Shown here: positions 9,572 to 18,076 of the stretch, piece by piece
How the letters are laid out: each line of letters opens with the position of its first letter
How positions within the stretch are numbered: the first letter of the stretch is position 1
DNA from: Mucilaginibacter pallidiroseus
GTDB taxonomy: Bacteria > Bacteroidota > Bacteroidia > Sphingobacteriales > Sphingobacteriaceae
Length of the DNA: 64,000 nt
NCBI RefSeq assembly: GCF_007846085.1
Contig: NZ_VOEJ01000003.1
Location: 372,001-436,000, forward strand
Direction: 5' to 3'
Translations under genes and position numbers: made by a program
Notes under the pieces: generated by a model
Told to the model about the DNA's origin: nothing
Seen by the model: the letters and a program-made list of their open reading frames with translations, nothing else
Database searches by the model: none

Positions 9572-10191
9572 TATTTGTTAAGCTTATTTTTAAATACTTT
9601 CTTAAACTTCTCCAGCTCGGGCTGTATCACATATTTGCAATACGGTTGGTTGCCATTAAGGGCATAGTAGTTTTGATGATAGCCTTCGGCTTTGTAAAAT
9701 ATTTTATAAGGCGAAACCTGCGTTACAATCTTGTTTTTGTAAGCTTTTTCGGCATTTAGCTTCGATATGTAATAGTCGGCCTTTTGTTTTTGGGCGGCGT
9801 TATGGTAAAAAATTGCCGAGCGGTACTGCGTGCCTACATCATTACCCTGGCGGTTAAGCTGGGTTGGGTCATGCGCTACAAAAAATGCTTCAAGTAGTTC
9901 ATCGTATGATATCACAGCCGGATCATACACAATATTACATGCTTCTGCATGGCCGGTATTGCCTGTGCAAACCTGTTCGTAACTTGGGTTGGCAACTTTG
10001 CCGCCCGTAAAGCCCGATGTTACAGACTTTACACCACGTAACGCTTTAAACTTAGCCTCGGTACACCAAAAGCAACCGGTAGCAAAGGTTGCGGTATCAA
10101 GCCCTTTATATGTAGGTGCGGATATGCCTTTCGCAAAGGATGCAATCTCTGAAATGATCAGGAAAGCAATTAATATTGTTCTTCTCTTCAT
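9571..10191 (-). CDS. msrA: Peptide-methionine (S)-S-oxide reductase, exported
   Basis: MsrA reduces S-methionine sulfoxide. The catalytic GCFWC motif lies about 40 residues from the chosen start and is followed by the expected YEQVCTGNTGHAEACNIVYDP and HDPTQLNRQGNDVGTQYRSAIF blocks. I start at 10191 because MKRRTILIAFLIISEIASFAKG is a plausible signal or lipid-anchor segment; the upstream in-frame start at 10230 adds 13 unlikely residues. Its stop overlaps the msrB start by one base. In many Bacteroidota MsrA and MsrB are fused; here they are separate but coupled. Confidence 0.94.
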   Translation of the reverse strand: MKRRTILIAFLIISEIASFAKGISAPTYKGLDTATFATGCFWCTEAKFKALRGVKSVTSGFTGGKVANPSYEQVCTGNTGHAEACNIVYDPAVISYDELLEAFFVAHDPTQLNRQGNDVGTQYRSAIFYHNAAQKQKADYYISKLNAEKAYKNKIVTQVSPYKIFYKAEGYHQNYYALNGNQPYCKYVIQPELEKFKKVFKNKLNK

Positions 10192-10284
10192 TACACATAC
10201 ATACGAAGTAAACGGCCGCAGGGTATACAATAAATTAATTTTGATAACCGGCTGACAATTAATGCCTGAAAAGTAGTGTAATAA

Positions 10285-10620
10285 CTATAACCCGGCACCG
10301 GTGGTTTTGGTCATGAGCTTTTTGCGGATGGTGTATGCACCGTAAACAAACATCAGCACTATAAAAATATAGATCCAAAACGGCAAGTTACGGCCAACAA
10401 TCAGCAGGTATAAGTAAGGAATACTAAAACTTACAGATGCCAGCAAAAGCTGCAAGGTGATAGGCCTTTTTAAGCTGAAACGCCTTGCTGCCCAACCCAA
10501 AAAACAAACCATGCTTACCTTACTTACAAGGTAAAGGCTGCCAAGTAACAGTGGGTCAACCTGGTGTTTTTCGCCCAGTGCTATTACATAGTCTTTAAAT
10601 TGTGTAAGGAATTCGTTCAT
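10285..10620 (-). CDS. Small membrane protein of unknown function
   Basis: A 111-residue protein with three hydrophobic stretches (residues ~24-42, 54-73, 79-96) and a basic C-terminal tail (RKKLMTKT). I do not recognise a family. The reading frame has normal codon use for this genome and is bounded by AT-rich gaps on both sides. It lies between msrA and an acyltransferase, all on the minus strand, but the gaps are too large to claim an operon. Confidence 0.6.
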   Translation of the reverse strand: MNEFLTQFKDYVIALGEKHQVDPLLLGSLYLVSKVSMVCFLGWAARRFSLKRPITLQLLLASVSFSIPYLYLLIVGRNLPFWIYIFIVLMFVYGAYTIRKKLMTKTTGAGL

Positions 10621-10697
10621 TTATAATAATGCAAGGTATGATTAATAAACGTAGGTAGATTGTAAATCAATACAAAGCACAAAATTTTTAACGATGG

Positions 10698-11771
10698 TTA
10701 TTTACGTTTACTGTTTAAATATCCTCGCAAAGGTTTGTCATAAAGTTTCATTACCAGCCAGGCGAAAAGCGGTAAAACAATCAGGCCGCCAATAATAATG
10801 CCTGTTAAATGCAAGGTATCAGGCTTGTGAGCAGTATAGTAGCCAGCAAACATCCATATAACGGCATAATGTGTCATGTAAAGCGGGTACGATAGTTCGC
10901 CCAGAAAAACGCAAAGCTTTTGCATGCCGTTTAGTAATGTTGTGCCTGCGCCTAAAGCCACAATTAGCGGGAAGTAAATCATCACAACCAGCGGCTCAGT
11001 TAGCCAGTTGCATTTGCCAAAGGGCATCAAAAACGCCAGCATTAATAATGCTGCTACGCCTAAAAAGCCAAGTTTGTTTTTAATGATCAAATTGCTGCGG
11101 TATACGAGCATACCTGCGGTGAACGAGTAAAATATCCGCACGCCACCATCCCAAAAAGTATCGCCGTTCCAGCCGCCCATGAGGTTGTCGGCCCGCAAGG
11201 CCACCCAACTAATAAGTAAGGCAGCAATACCGAGCAGTGCCCAAAGCCATTTACGCGCAAGCTTGTATAAAACTATTGCATACAATATATTGAATACATA
11301 CTCCCAAAAAAGTGACCACGCTGGAGCATTAAGTCCGAATAGATTAAACACCCGCTCGGGCATATTGGGTACCGGTATCATCAGCAACGAGCAAATAATC
11401 ACGATGGCCAATTTACCTGCGCTGTAAGCTTGTGCCCCATCAGTAAAAGGGTCGAACATAAACGCCAGCAGACCCAGCACCGTACCGAGTATAACAAGCG
11501 GGTGCAGGCGTATCAACCGGAATTTAAAAAATTCCCAGGTGCTTATTTTTTCGATGCGACCATCGTATGCGTAAGCTATCACAAAACCCGAAAGGCAGAA
11601 AAAGAAATCAACCGCCAAGAACCCGTGCGCTATAAAATCCTTGCTGTAATCGGTATAAGCCACCTCCATAAAGTGGAATGTTACCACTGCTAAAGCTGCA
11701 ATTCCGCGTAAGCCGTCAAGGATCTCGAAATGCTGCCTGGTTTTTAGGAATGCCGGATTTACTTTTTCCAT
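10698..11771 (-). CDS. Acyltransferase 3 family protein (OafA/YrhL-like)
   Basis: A polytopic inner-membrane O-acyltransferase that probably transfers acetyl groups to a surface sugar. The family's N-terminal motif is clear: FEILDGLRGIAALAVVTFHF, where the arginine and the final histidine are thought to be functional. About ten hydrophobic helices follow and the tail is basic (GYLNSKRK). I prefer the start at 11771 (MEKVNPAFLKTRQHFEIL); the longer frame from 11864 adds 31 residues that look untranslated. The gene is not close to a polysaccharide cluster, so its target is unknown. Confidence 0.87.
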   Translation of the reverse strand: MEKVNPAFLKTRQHFEILDGLRGIAALAVVTFHFMEVAYTDYSKDFIAHGFLAVDFFFCLSGFVIAYAYDGRIEKISTWEFFKFRLIRLHPLVILGTVLGLLAFMFDPFTDGAQAYSAGKLAIVIICSLLMIPVPNMPERVFNLFGLNAPAWSLFWEYVFNILYAIVLYKLARKWLWALLGIAALLISWVALRADNLMGGWNGDTFWDGGVRIFYSFTAGMLVYRSNLIIKNKLGFLGVAALLMLAFLMPFGKCNWLTEPLVVMIYFPLIVALGAGTTLLNGMQKLCVFLGELSYPLYMTHYAVIWMFAGYYTAHKPDTLHLTGIIIGGLIVLPLFAWLVMKLYDKPLRGYLNSKRK

Positions 11772-11905
11772 ATAAGCTTTTAAGGTAGATGGGGTGAGGT
11801 AAAAATAGCATTTAAAACATGCTGGCTGCAATTGGGCGTTAGTAAGACTTTGATTATTTGTCAAAAAAATTAAAATGTTAAAGCTTTACAATCGTCATTA
11901 CAGTC

Positions 11906-12556
11906 ATGAAAGTAATAATAACAGGTGTAACCGGCCTTGTGGGCGAAGGTGTATTAATGACCTGTCTGCAACATCCGGAAATTGAAGAGGTATTGATAGT
12001 TGGTCGTAAACATTACGAGATTGACCACCCGAAGATAAAGGAGATACTTGTTCCCGGCTTTTTTGATATTGGCGGTATAGCCGAGCAAATGAAGGGTTAT
12101 AATGCCTGTTTCTTTTGTGCAGGCATAAGTTCGGCAGGGATGAGCGAAGCCGATTACTATCATATAACGTATGAGCTAACCATGCACTTCGCAAAGACGC
12201 TTTTGATGGTTAACCCGGGTGCTACTTTTTGTTTCATATCCGGTGCGCATACCGATAGCACCGAGAAAGGCCGCTTCATGTGGGCGCGAGTTAAAGGCAA
12301 AACCGAAAATGCGCTTGCCCGCTTACCTTTTAAACAAACCTACATGTTTAGGCCCGGGCTAATGAAGCCGACCGCAGGCCAGCGTAATATACGCGGCTAC
12401 TATAAAGCAATAGCATTTTTATACCCGCTGCTTAAGTATATATTCCCGGCAATCACCCTTCAGGAGCTTGGGCTATCTATGGTAAACGCTGTGGCTAAAG
12501 GCTACCCTAAGCACATTTTAGAAATTGCTGATATTAAAAAGCTGGCTGCAAGTTAA
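11906..12556 (+). CDS. NAD(P)-binding epimerase/SDR-like protein
   Basis: A 216-residue protein with an N-terminal Rossmann fold: MKVIITGVTGLVGEGVL contains the GxxGxxG dinucleotide-binding loop. It resembles the short atypical SDR/NAD-dependent epimerase group common in Bacteroidota, including the segment MFRPGLMKPTAGQ near residue 150. A classical YxxxK catalytic pair is not obvious; the tyrosine-containing MSEADYYHITYELT may replace it. The substrate is unknown. Its stop overlaps the end of the convergent GNAT gene by four bases. Confidence 0.72.
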   Translation: MKVIITGVTGLVGEGVLMTCLQHPEIEEVLIVGRKHYEIDHPKIKEILVPGFFDIGGIAEQMKGYNACFFCAGISSAGMSEADYYHITYELTMHFAKTLLMVNPGATFCFISGAHTDSTEKGRFMWARVKGKTENALARLPFKQTYMFRPGLMKPTAGQRNIRGYYKAIAFLYPLLKYIFPAITLQELGLSMVNAVAKGYPKHILEIADIKKLAAS

Positions 12557-13284
12557 TATGGCTCATTCTGCAGCACATAAAAAATCACTTTTCTACGGAT
12601 TTTGAATCCGATAGCTTCATAAACATTAATAGCACGTGCATTATCTTCCCTCACGTGCAAGTAGGGCGTATTACCGCTTGCAAGCATTCTATTAACCTGG
12701 TGTATAAGTATAGCACGGGCATAGCCGCGGCCAAGGTAATCAGGATGGGTGCAAACGGCACTTACTTCGGTAAAATTTCCGGCATGCAACCGCTGACCTG
12801 CCATGGCAACCAGCTTATCGCCATCAAATACACCGCAGTAATGCCCAAACTCTATAGTGCGTTGTGCAAACGGGCCCGGGTTGGTAAGCTTGGTTAGCGC
12901 TACCATCTGTGATATGTGTTCGGTGGTTAGGTTAACCACGTTCGCGTTGCTCGTTGCTATTGTATTTTCGTTATCATAGACCATTTGCACACCCGGAATT
13001 ATTTTAAGGCATTCTCAATTAGCAGGAACGGACATATCCTCCAGGCTCAGGTATAGCACAACCCGGCCTGGCGACGTTAAGTTATGCAGTTCGGCAAAGT
13101 TAGAAGCCATTGCGTCGTCGTCAGTGTTTTTGAAAGCCGCATAAGGCGAAACATCGGCATCAAAAAACTTAACAATACCCGATCCTTGGGCAAGCTTGCT
13201 GTTGCCGGTGGTAAGCGCACCCCATGCCGGGTTATCTAAAATTAGATTTGATTCCATTGCAGCCGCAAGATAGCCATAAGCCAT
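12553..13284 (-). pseudogene. GNAT acetyltransferase gene interrupted by an in-frame TGA
   Basis: Two stretches in the same reading frame (13284-13018 and 13014-12553) are separated by a single TGA at 13015-13017. Together they give a ~243-codon protein. Its first part (LDNPAWGALTTGNSKLAQGSG) looks like the N-terminal domain of an FR47-type GNAT enzyme. The second part carries the acetyl-CoA-binding domain with VCTHPDYLGRGYARAILIHQV and LHVREDNARAINVYEAIGF. The residue at the TGA is probably Trp (TGG to TGA). So the gene is either inactivated, read through, or carries a sequencing error. A shorter GNAT from the GTG at 12990 could still be made. Confidence 0.78.
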
Positions 13285-13404
13285 AAGTGCAATGTTACTG
13301 GCCGGTCAAATATATTGGTATGCTTAAAGCTTATTTTTATACAGGATGAACAACAGCCTCGTTACAAATGGCTTACGCAAAATAGCTATAATTTCGACAC
13401 CCGT

Positions 13405-13421
13405 ATTAAGTAATACTTAAT
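13405..13421. promoter_or_regulatory. AT-rich palindrome upstream of the sensor kinase
   Basis: A perfect 7-3-7 inverted repeat (ATTAAGT-AAT-ACTTAAT) lies about 180 nt before the kinase start, in a 300-nt gap (13285-13584) that otherwise shows nothing I can name. It may be an operator; AT-rich palindromes of this size can also arise by chance. Confidence 0.3.
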
Positions 13422-13584
13422 TGCCGCTAATTAATATGTAAGCTTTGTTCGTTTGCTTACATAATGCCCAAATTATAATCCTTCCCTTAGGCTTTGCCGT
13501 ATATTTATCAATTATCATTTTGCATTGAAAACCCTTACCGAGCTTCACGAGAAAACAACCCAGTGTGGAATAAATTGTGCAAAG

Positions 13585-15120
13585 ATGCACGCCGCCGCAA
13601 ACGCAAAAGCCAGCCTCGGCAGCCAAATCACGGAGTTTTTTACAAACATACTTAACACAGATGCCTGGCCCCCAAGGTGGCATTGTGGTACCTGGAGCGA
13701 TTTTCATGGGTGGCTGTACATTGTATCAGATCTTGGCATATGGGCATCATACTTTGCTATCCCCCTTTTGCTGCTTACGTTGGTGCGCAAACGCAAGGAT
13801 CTCCCCTTTCATAAAATTTTTTTACTTTTTGTATCATTCATATTGCTATGCGGCATTACGCACCTTATGGATGCCATTATATTTTGGTGGCCGGCATACA
13901 GGCTTAGTGCCTTACTGCGCTTCATAACCGCCGTGGTATCGGGTTTTACGGTTTATGCGCTGTACCGTATTATCCCGATGGCATTTAATCTGCGCACAAT
14001 TAGCGACCTGGAAGATGAGATGCAGAAAAGGCGCGTGGTTGAATATAAGCTTGCCGCAAGTGAATTTTTGCTTTCTGAAGCGGGCCGCATTGGTTGTGTA
14101 GGCGGCTGGGAATTTGATCTGGTCTCAAAGCAACGAACCTGGTCAAAAGCGGTTTATGACATATTCGAGCTGCCTTATGATTATGATATTAACACGTTGA
14201 ACTTTGAAAACTACGTGCAACCCGAATATGTTGAAAAGATAAACAAGGTTTTACATGACGCTATTGAGCATGGCACACGTTGGGATCATGAAGTGTTGGG
14301 CATAACATATAAAAAGAATCTGAAATGGGTAAGGGTTACCGGCGAAACACTTTTTGATGAAAATGGAAAAGCCATTAAGCTGCGCGGCATTTATATGGAT
14401 ATTGACAAGTATAAACTAACCGAACTTGCCCTTAATCAGTCTCTTGACATTACTACCCAAAACAACCAGCAACTTAAAAACTTTGCACATATCCTGTCTC
14501 ACAACATACGCAATCACGCCAGCAATATGGCACTGATATCGTCATTGGTTGATATTGATAATCTAGATGAAGTAAACGCCGAATACTTTGATAAGATGCG
14601 CACGGTTTGTACAGCATTAAATACCACATTGGAGGATCTGTCGCAAGCTATCAAGATTAAAAATAGTATCATCGACTCGGAAGAAATTGACCTGAATGAT
14701 ATGGTTCAAAAGATAGAGGAGGTTTTTGAGTCGGATATGGATCAGCACAAGGCACAAATTAAAAAAGACTTTCAGGTAGTACACGTGACCTTCCCGCGTA
14801 TTTATTTGGAAAGTATTTTACTAAATCTTGTATCAAACGCTATAAAATATCGTAAGTATGATACGCCATTAATTGTGGAGCTTAAAACATTCAAAAACGC
14901 CGAGGGACGTACGGTTTTAACCTGTAATGATAACGGAATGGGTATTGACCTTAACCTGCACGGACAAAAAATATTTGGTCTGTATAAAACCTTTCATGAC
15001 CGTAAAGATGCGCATGGAGTGGGTTTATTTTTAATAAAATCGCAGGTTGAATCACAAAATGGCCAAATAGATGTTGAAAGTACACCCGGAGAGGGCACAA
15101 CCTTTAAAATAACGTTTTAA
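13585..15120 (+). CDS. Histidine kinase with ethylene-receptor-like membrane domain and PAS
   Basis: The N-terminal membrane domain resembles the copper-binding ethylene-binding domain of plant ETR1 and cyanobacterial Etr1. The first helix reads LYIVSDLGIWASYFAIPLLL, keeping the Asp and Tyr positions. The second reads FILLCGITHLMDAI, keeping the Cys and His (C-x3-H) that bind Cu(I) in ETR1, and a third helix follows. Then come a PAS domain (about residues 160-290), an H-box (HILSHNIRNHASN) and a complete ATPase with NLVSNAIKY, DNGMGID and GVGLFLIKSQV. I start at ATG 13585; a TTG at 13525 would add 20 residues. The response regulator gene overlaps the stop. Ethylene sensing is inference. Confidence 0.85.
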   Translation: MHAAANAKASLGSQITEFFTNILNTDAWPPRWHCGTWSDFHGWLYIVSDLGIWASYFAIPLLLLTLVRKRKDLPFHKIFLLFVSFILLCGITHLMDAIIFWWPAYRLSALLRFITAVVSGFTVYALYRIIPMAFNLRTISDLEDEMQKRRVVEYKLAASEFLLSEAGRIGCVGGWEFDLVSKQRTWSKAVYDIFELPYDYDINTLNFENYVQPEYVEKINKVLHDAIEHGTRWDHEVLGITYKKNLKWVRVTGETLFDENGKAIKLRGIYMDIDKYKLTELALNQSLDITTQNNQQLKNFAHILSHNIRNHASNMALISSLVDIDNLDEVNAEYFDKMRTVCTALNTTLEDLSQAIKIKNSIIDSEEIDLNDMVQKIEEVFESDMDQHKAQIKKDFQVVHVTFPRIYLESILLNLVSNAIKYRKYDTPLIVELKTFKNAEGRTVLTCNDNGMGIDLNLHGQKIFGLYKTFHDRKDAHGVGLFLIKSQVESQNGQIDVESTPGEGTTFKITF

Positions 15121-15527
15121 TGAAAAAGATCAGTATAGCCTGTGTGGTTGATGATGATGAGATTTATACCTTTTCGGTAAAAAGGATAATTGCAAAGGCT
15201 GACATAGCTGAGAAAACAATTTTTTTCCATAACGGAAAAGCCGCGCTTGATTATCTCGTTGCCAATATGCGTAATGAGGACGAACTGCCTGACCTTATAT
15301 TGCTTGACCTGAACATGCCCGTTTTAGATGGATGGCAATTTTTAGATGAGTTTGCAAGACTTGCTCCGGCGTTTAGTAAAAAAATTACCACTTATATAGT
15401 AAGTTCATCTATTGACGAAGATGATTACGAGCGCGCAAAACACATTGAGCTTGTAAGCGATTTTATCGTTAAGCCCCTTACTGTGCACAATTTACATGAT
15501 ATACTTACAAACATCCACACAGCTTAA
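15120..15527 (+). CDS. Single-domain response regulator (CheY-like)
   Basis: A 135-residue receiver domain with no output domain. The acidic pair DDDE follows the first strand, the phospho-acceptor aspartate is in LILLDLNMPVLDG, the Thr/Ser position is in IVSSSID, and the conserved lysine is in DFIVKPL. Its ATG overlaps the kinase stop by one base (TAATG), so it is the direct partner of the ethylene-receptor-like kinase. The signal must be passed on by protein contact or a phosphorelay because there is no DNA-binding domain. Confidence 0.92.
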   Translation: MKKISIACVVDDDEIYTFSVKRIIAKADIAEKTIFFHNGKAALDYLVANMRNEDELPDLILLDLNMPVLDGWQFLDEFARLAPAFSKKITTYIVSSSIDEDDYERAKHIELVSDFIVKPLTVHNLHDILTNIHTA

Positions 15528-15549
15528 TAAATTTTACTACTTATAGTAA

Positions 15550-15581
15550 ACAATTATCAAAAGATTTAAGATGATAATTGT
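15550..15581. terminator. Possible terminator hairpin after the response regulator
   Basis: A 10-bp AT-rich inverted repeat (ACAATTATCA and its complement) lies between convergent genes. It lacks a GC-rich stem and a strong T-run, so it is a weak candidate. Confidence 0.4.
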
Positions 15582-15592
15582 GCTGTGATTGG

Positions 15593-16342
15593 CTATTTGC
15601 GGGCGGCTGTCATCTTATACATATTGTCTACTAGCTCGTCGTAACGGGCGGCAACTTTAGCAGCGGTTTGCTCGGGGTTTAATTTATAGTCCATGCCGTT
15701 ATCGTGCATGTATTGTTTTAAATCGTGCTTTTTGTCTGCAAAAGCGCCTAACAAAGCGTTTTCATTATTCACGCTAAAGTATTTGCCTTTATTTTGAACG
15801 TAAATATTCGTTTTGGCTTTAAAAGATGAGGCGTCGTTTGTGTTAGCGGCTTGCATTTCTTTGCTGAATTTTACCAGCACCTGGCTTTTGCCATGATATA
15901 GCTCATTGTAAAAACCTGCGTTGAAATCTTTAGCGGCTTCCATATAAATAAAGTGGCGTGACTGCAAATCAAAGCTTTGAACGCGCTCGTTAACAAGGCT
16001 GATGTTTTTGTTACTGCGTGGAGGTGTTACAACAACCACGTCTTTATAAGTATCATACATCAACGGAACTTCGGTATAAACAAAGCCATCATACTGTATG
16101 GTGCCTTTCACAAAGGTTGATGCATCATCAAGGTTGGCACTGCCTTTAATAGTATTGTCGTAAGCTTCGTATTGCGGGCCGGTGTATAACCGTGATTGAT
16201 CGTTAACCGATTCGTAAAAGCTATTAACAACATTTTCGAGCTGAACAGGATTTTGAGCAGGAGCTGTTTGCGCCTCAGCAACATATATAACGGCTATAAA
16301 AAGAGTGGTAAAAGCTACCACGTTTTTAGCAAGTGATCTCAT
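15593..16342 (-). CDS. Secreted protein of unknown function
   Basis: A 249-residue protein with a clear signal peptide (residues 1-24, ending VAEAQ) and no transmembrane helix afterwards. The mature part is hydrophilic and rich in Tyr, Asn and Lys. I recognise no catalytic motif. It contains YEAYDNTIKGSANLDDASTFVKG, suggesting a beta-rich fold. Such lone periplasmic or surface proteins are common in Sphingobacteriaceae. It is convergent with the two-component pair and divergent from the next secreted protein gene across a 292-nt AT-rich gap. Confidence 0.72.
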   Translation of the reverse strand: MRSLAKNVVAFTTLFIAVIYVAEAQTAPAQNPVQLENVVNSFYESVNDQSRLYTGPQYEAYDNTIKGSANLDDASTFVKGTIQYDGFVYTEVPLMYDTYKDVVVVTPPRSNKNISLVNERVQSFDLQSRHFIYMEAAKDFNAGFYNELYHGKSQVLVKFSKEMQAANTNDASSFKAKTNIYVQNKGKYFSVNNENALLGAFADKKHDLKQYMHDNGMDYKLNPEQTAAKVAARYDELVDNMYKMTAARK

Positions 16343-16634
16343 GAACTTAAGTTTATAATTGGTGTATTGAAGGTACCAACTTAAAACTGTGTAGCAAGTA
16401 CTTAGCTCACTTTTGCGATTTTACAGGCTGTTATCCGTTAATCTTTAAAAAAATCATACATAATGGTTAAACCTTTTGCAAAAACGATGTTCTAACCAGG
16501 AATAAATAGAAGTCGGCCCCTGACTTTTGCAGTATTTTTTTTCGTATAGAGCCAATTTTTCGTCGTTTTAGGACTATTGTAATTATTAAACAGTTAAATT
16601 TATTTCTTTATATCACCTAAAACCATATTTACCA

Positions 16635-17288
16635 ATGATCTTTAAATCCTCACTTGTTGTCTGCGCTATTCTTTCAGCGTCGGCTTATGTATCATTCGCA
16701 CAAACCGCTTCCCGGTCGCCGTATATATTCCCCGAGTTTGTAACTGGAAGAGTGCTACAAAAAGGTGGTGCTTCGGTACAAGCTTCACTCAACTATAACC
16801 TTACAACGCAGGAAATGATGTTTATGAACAACGGGCAGCGGTTGGTGCTTGACCAGGCACCCAACATTGACACCATATATGTAAACAATCGCAAATTTGT
16901 GCCCGTAAAAGAAAACTACTTTGAGAAATTAACAGATGGGCCCGTTCCTCTTTATGTGCAAAGGAAAGGTGCGATAGTATCCGCTGCAAGCGCCGCAATG
17001 AAAAATGTTGGCGGGGTTATAGGTGGTAATGAAGGCCGGAAAAAGGCTTCACAGCAAAAACTTAGAGCATACTATGAAATTAAATTACCGGATGATTATG
17101 CTTTGGCAAGTGAAAATATCTACTGGTTGAAGAAGGACAAAGATTTTGCACCTGCAAATGATCTCAAAAAAATCATAAAGCTTTTTCCTGAGAAAGAAAA
17201 TGATATAAATGTATTTGTAAAGGAAAACAAGATCAATTTTTCAAACGAAGCAGATTTGATAGCATTGGTGAATTATTGTAACAAGTAA
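16635..17288 (+). CDS. Secreted protein of unknown function
   Basis: A 217-residue protein starting with a signal peptide (to about residue 23, SFAQ). The middle resembles many Bacteroidota envelope proteins: FVTGRVLQKGGASVQASLNYN, then MMFMNNGQRLVLDQ, then a second half ending in a helical region with FPEKENDINVFVKENK. No enzyme motif is visible. It lies alone before a good terminator. The sequence just upstream (TTTATTTCTTTATATCA, near 16597-16613) loosely resembles the stretch conserved before rtcB and the TROVE gene, but it lacks the palindrome. Confidence 0.7.
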   Translation: MIFKSSLVVCAILSASAYVSFAQTASRSPYIFPEFVTGRVLQKGGASVQASLNYNLTTQEMMFMNNGQRLVLDQAPNIDTIYVNNRKFVPVKENYFEKLTDGPVPLYVQRKGAIVSAASAAMKNVGGVIGGNEGRKKASQQKLRAYYEIKLPDDYALASENIYWLKKDKDFAPANDLKKIIKLFPEKENDINVFVKENKINFSNEADLIALVNYCNK

Positions 17289-17315
17289 TCAACTTATTAC
17301 AAATGCTATAAATAG

Positions 17316-17345
17316 AAAAGGCTCGGTCTCGCACCGGGCCTTTTC
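17316..17345. terminator. Terminator between two secreted-protein genes
   Basis: A GC-rich hairpin (AAAAGGCtCGG pairing with CCGgGCCTTTT, one mismatch) followed by T-rich sequence, between convergent genes. Confidence 0.78.
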
Positions 17346-17392
17346 TCTAACTAACTATTAACTGATCTAACTATTAAAGTACTATAACGCAA

Positions 17393-17926
17393 TTAGTGCC
17401 TTCTATCGTATCTCGCTTCTTTTCTATCGCGTTTTAATTCTTTACGATCGTCGCGTATTTCTTTCCTGTTGTTACGCATTTCCTGACGATTACGCACTGC
17501 CTGCCTGTGTTGGGCCTGTGCCCTCCAGTGGTTGGCATAACGTGCATCACGGCTGTCTCTTATAATTGCCTGCCCGGTGCGGCCACGGTAATTTGCGTAT
17601 TTTGTTCTGTAGACATCGTTACGTGTCCAAGGATTACGTTCGTTCACAACTACTTTGTAGCCATTGTAAACATTGTAGTTACTATACCTGCTTGGCAAAC
17701 TGGCCCTGCGTACCCACGTGTTGTTTTCTAAAAAGATGTACTGATGATTAGGCACATCATAATAAGAGTCGATATCTGGCATGTAATAATAATCGGCATG
17801 ATCATAACCTACAGGCCCCCACTCGGGTTGGCTACCAATGTTTACACTTAAGCTTATTTGCGCATCAGCCTGTTTAACTATTAAAAGGCTAAAAAATATG
17901 GCGGTTGTTAAAAATATCTTTTTCAT
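17393..17926 (-). CDS. Secreted protein with very basic C-terminal tail
   Basis: I start at 17926, where MKKIFLTTAIFFSLLIVKQADAQ forms a signal peptide; the upstream start at 17953 adds nine residues in front of it. The mature N-terminal half is rich in Tyr, Asn and Asp (YDHADYYYMPDIDSYYDV) and looks like a short beta domain. The last ~60 residues are an Arg-rich helix with repeated EIRDDRKELKRDRKEA-like units. Similar tails occur in Bacteroidota envelope proteins of unknown role. It may bind acidic polymers such as nucleic acid or LPS, which is inference. Confidence 0.7.
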   Translation of the reverse strand: MKKIFLTTAIFFSLLIVKQADAQISLSVNIGSQPEWGPVGYDHADYYYMPDIDSYYDVPNHQYIFLENNTWVRRASLPSRYSNYNVYNGYKVVVNERNPWTRNDVYRTKYANYRGRTGQAIIRDSRDARYANHWRAQAQHRQAVRNRQEMRNNRKEIRDDRKELKRDRKEARYDRRH

Positions 17927-18017
17927 AACTATCGTGTTTTGTAAGTATGACAATAACCATCCTCCAATGTTTAATCATCGTGCACTATCCTATCATAGTT
18001 GTTACATTTAAGCTAAC

Positions 18018-18055
18018 AAAAAAGGCGAAACAGTTAAATACTGCTCCGCCTTTTT
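18018..18055. terminator. Terminator downstream of ctp
   Basis: An interrupted stem (AAAAAGGCG pairing with CGCCTTTTT, plus inner ACAGT/ACTG) flanked by A- and T-runs. It lies downstream of the minus-strand protease gene. Confidence 0.7.
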
Positions 18056-18076
18056 GCTGTTTTATGTGATCAAAGA

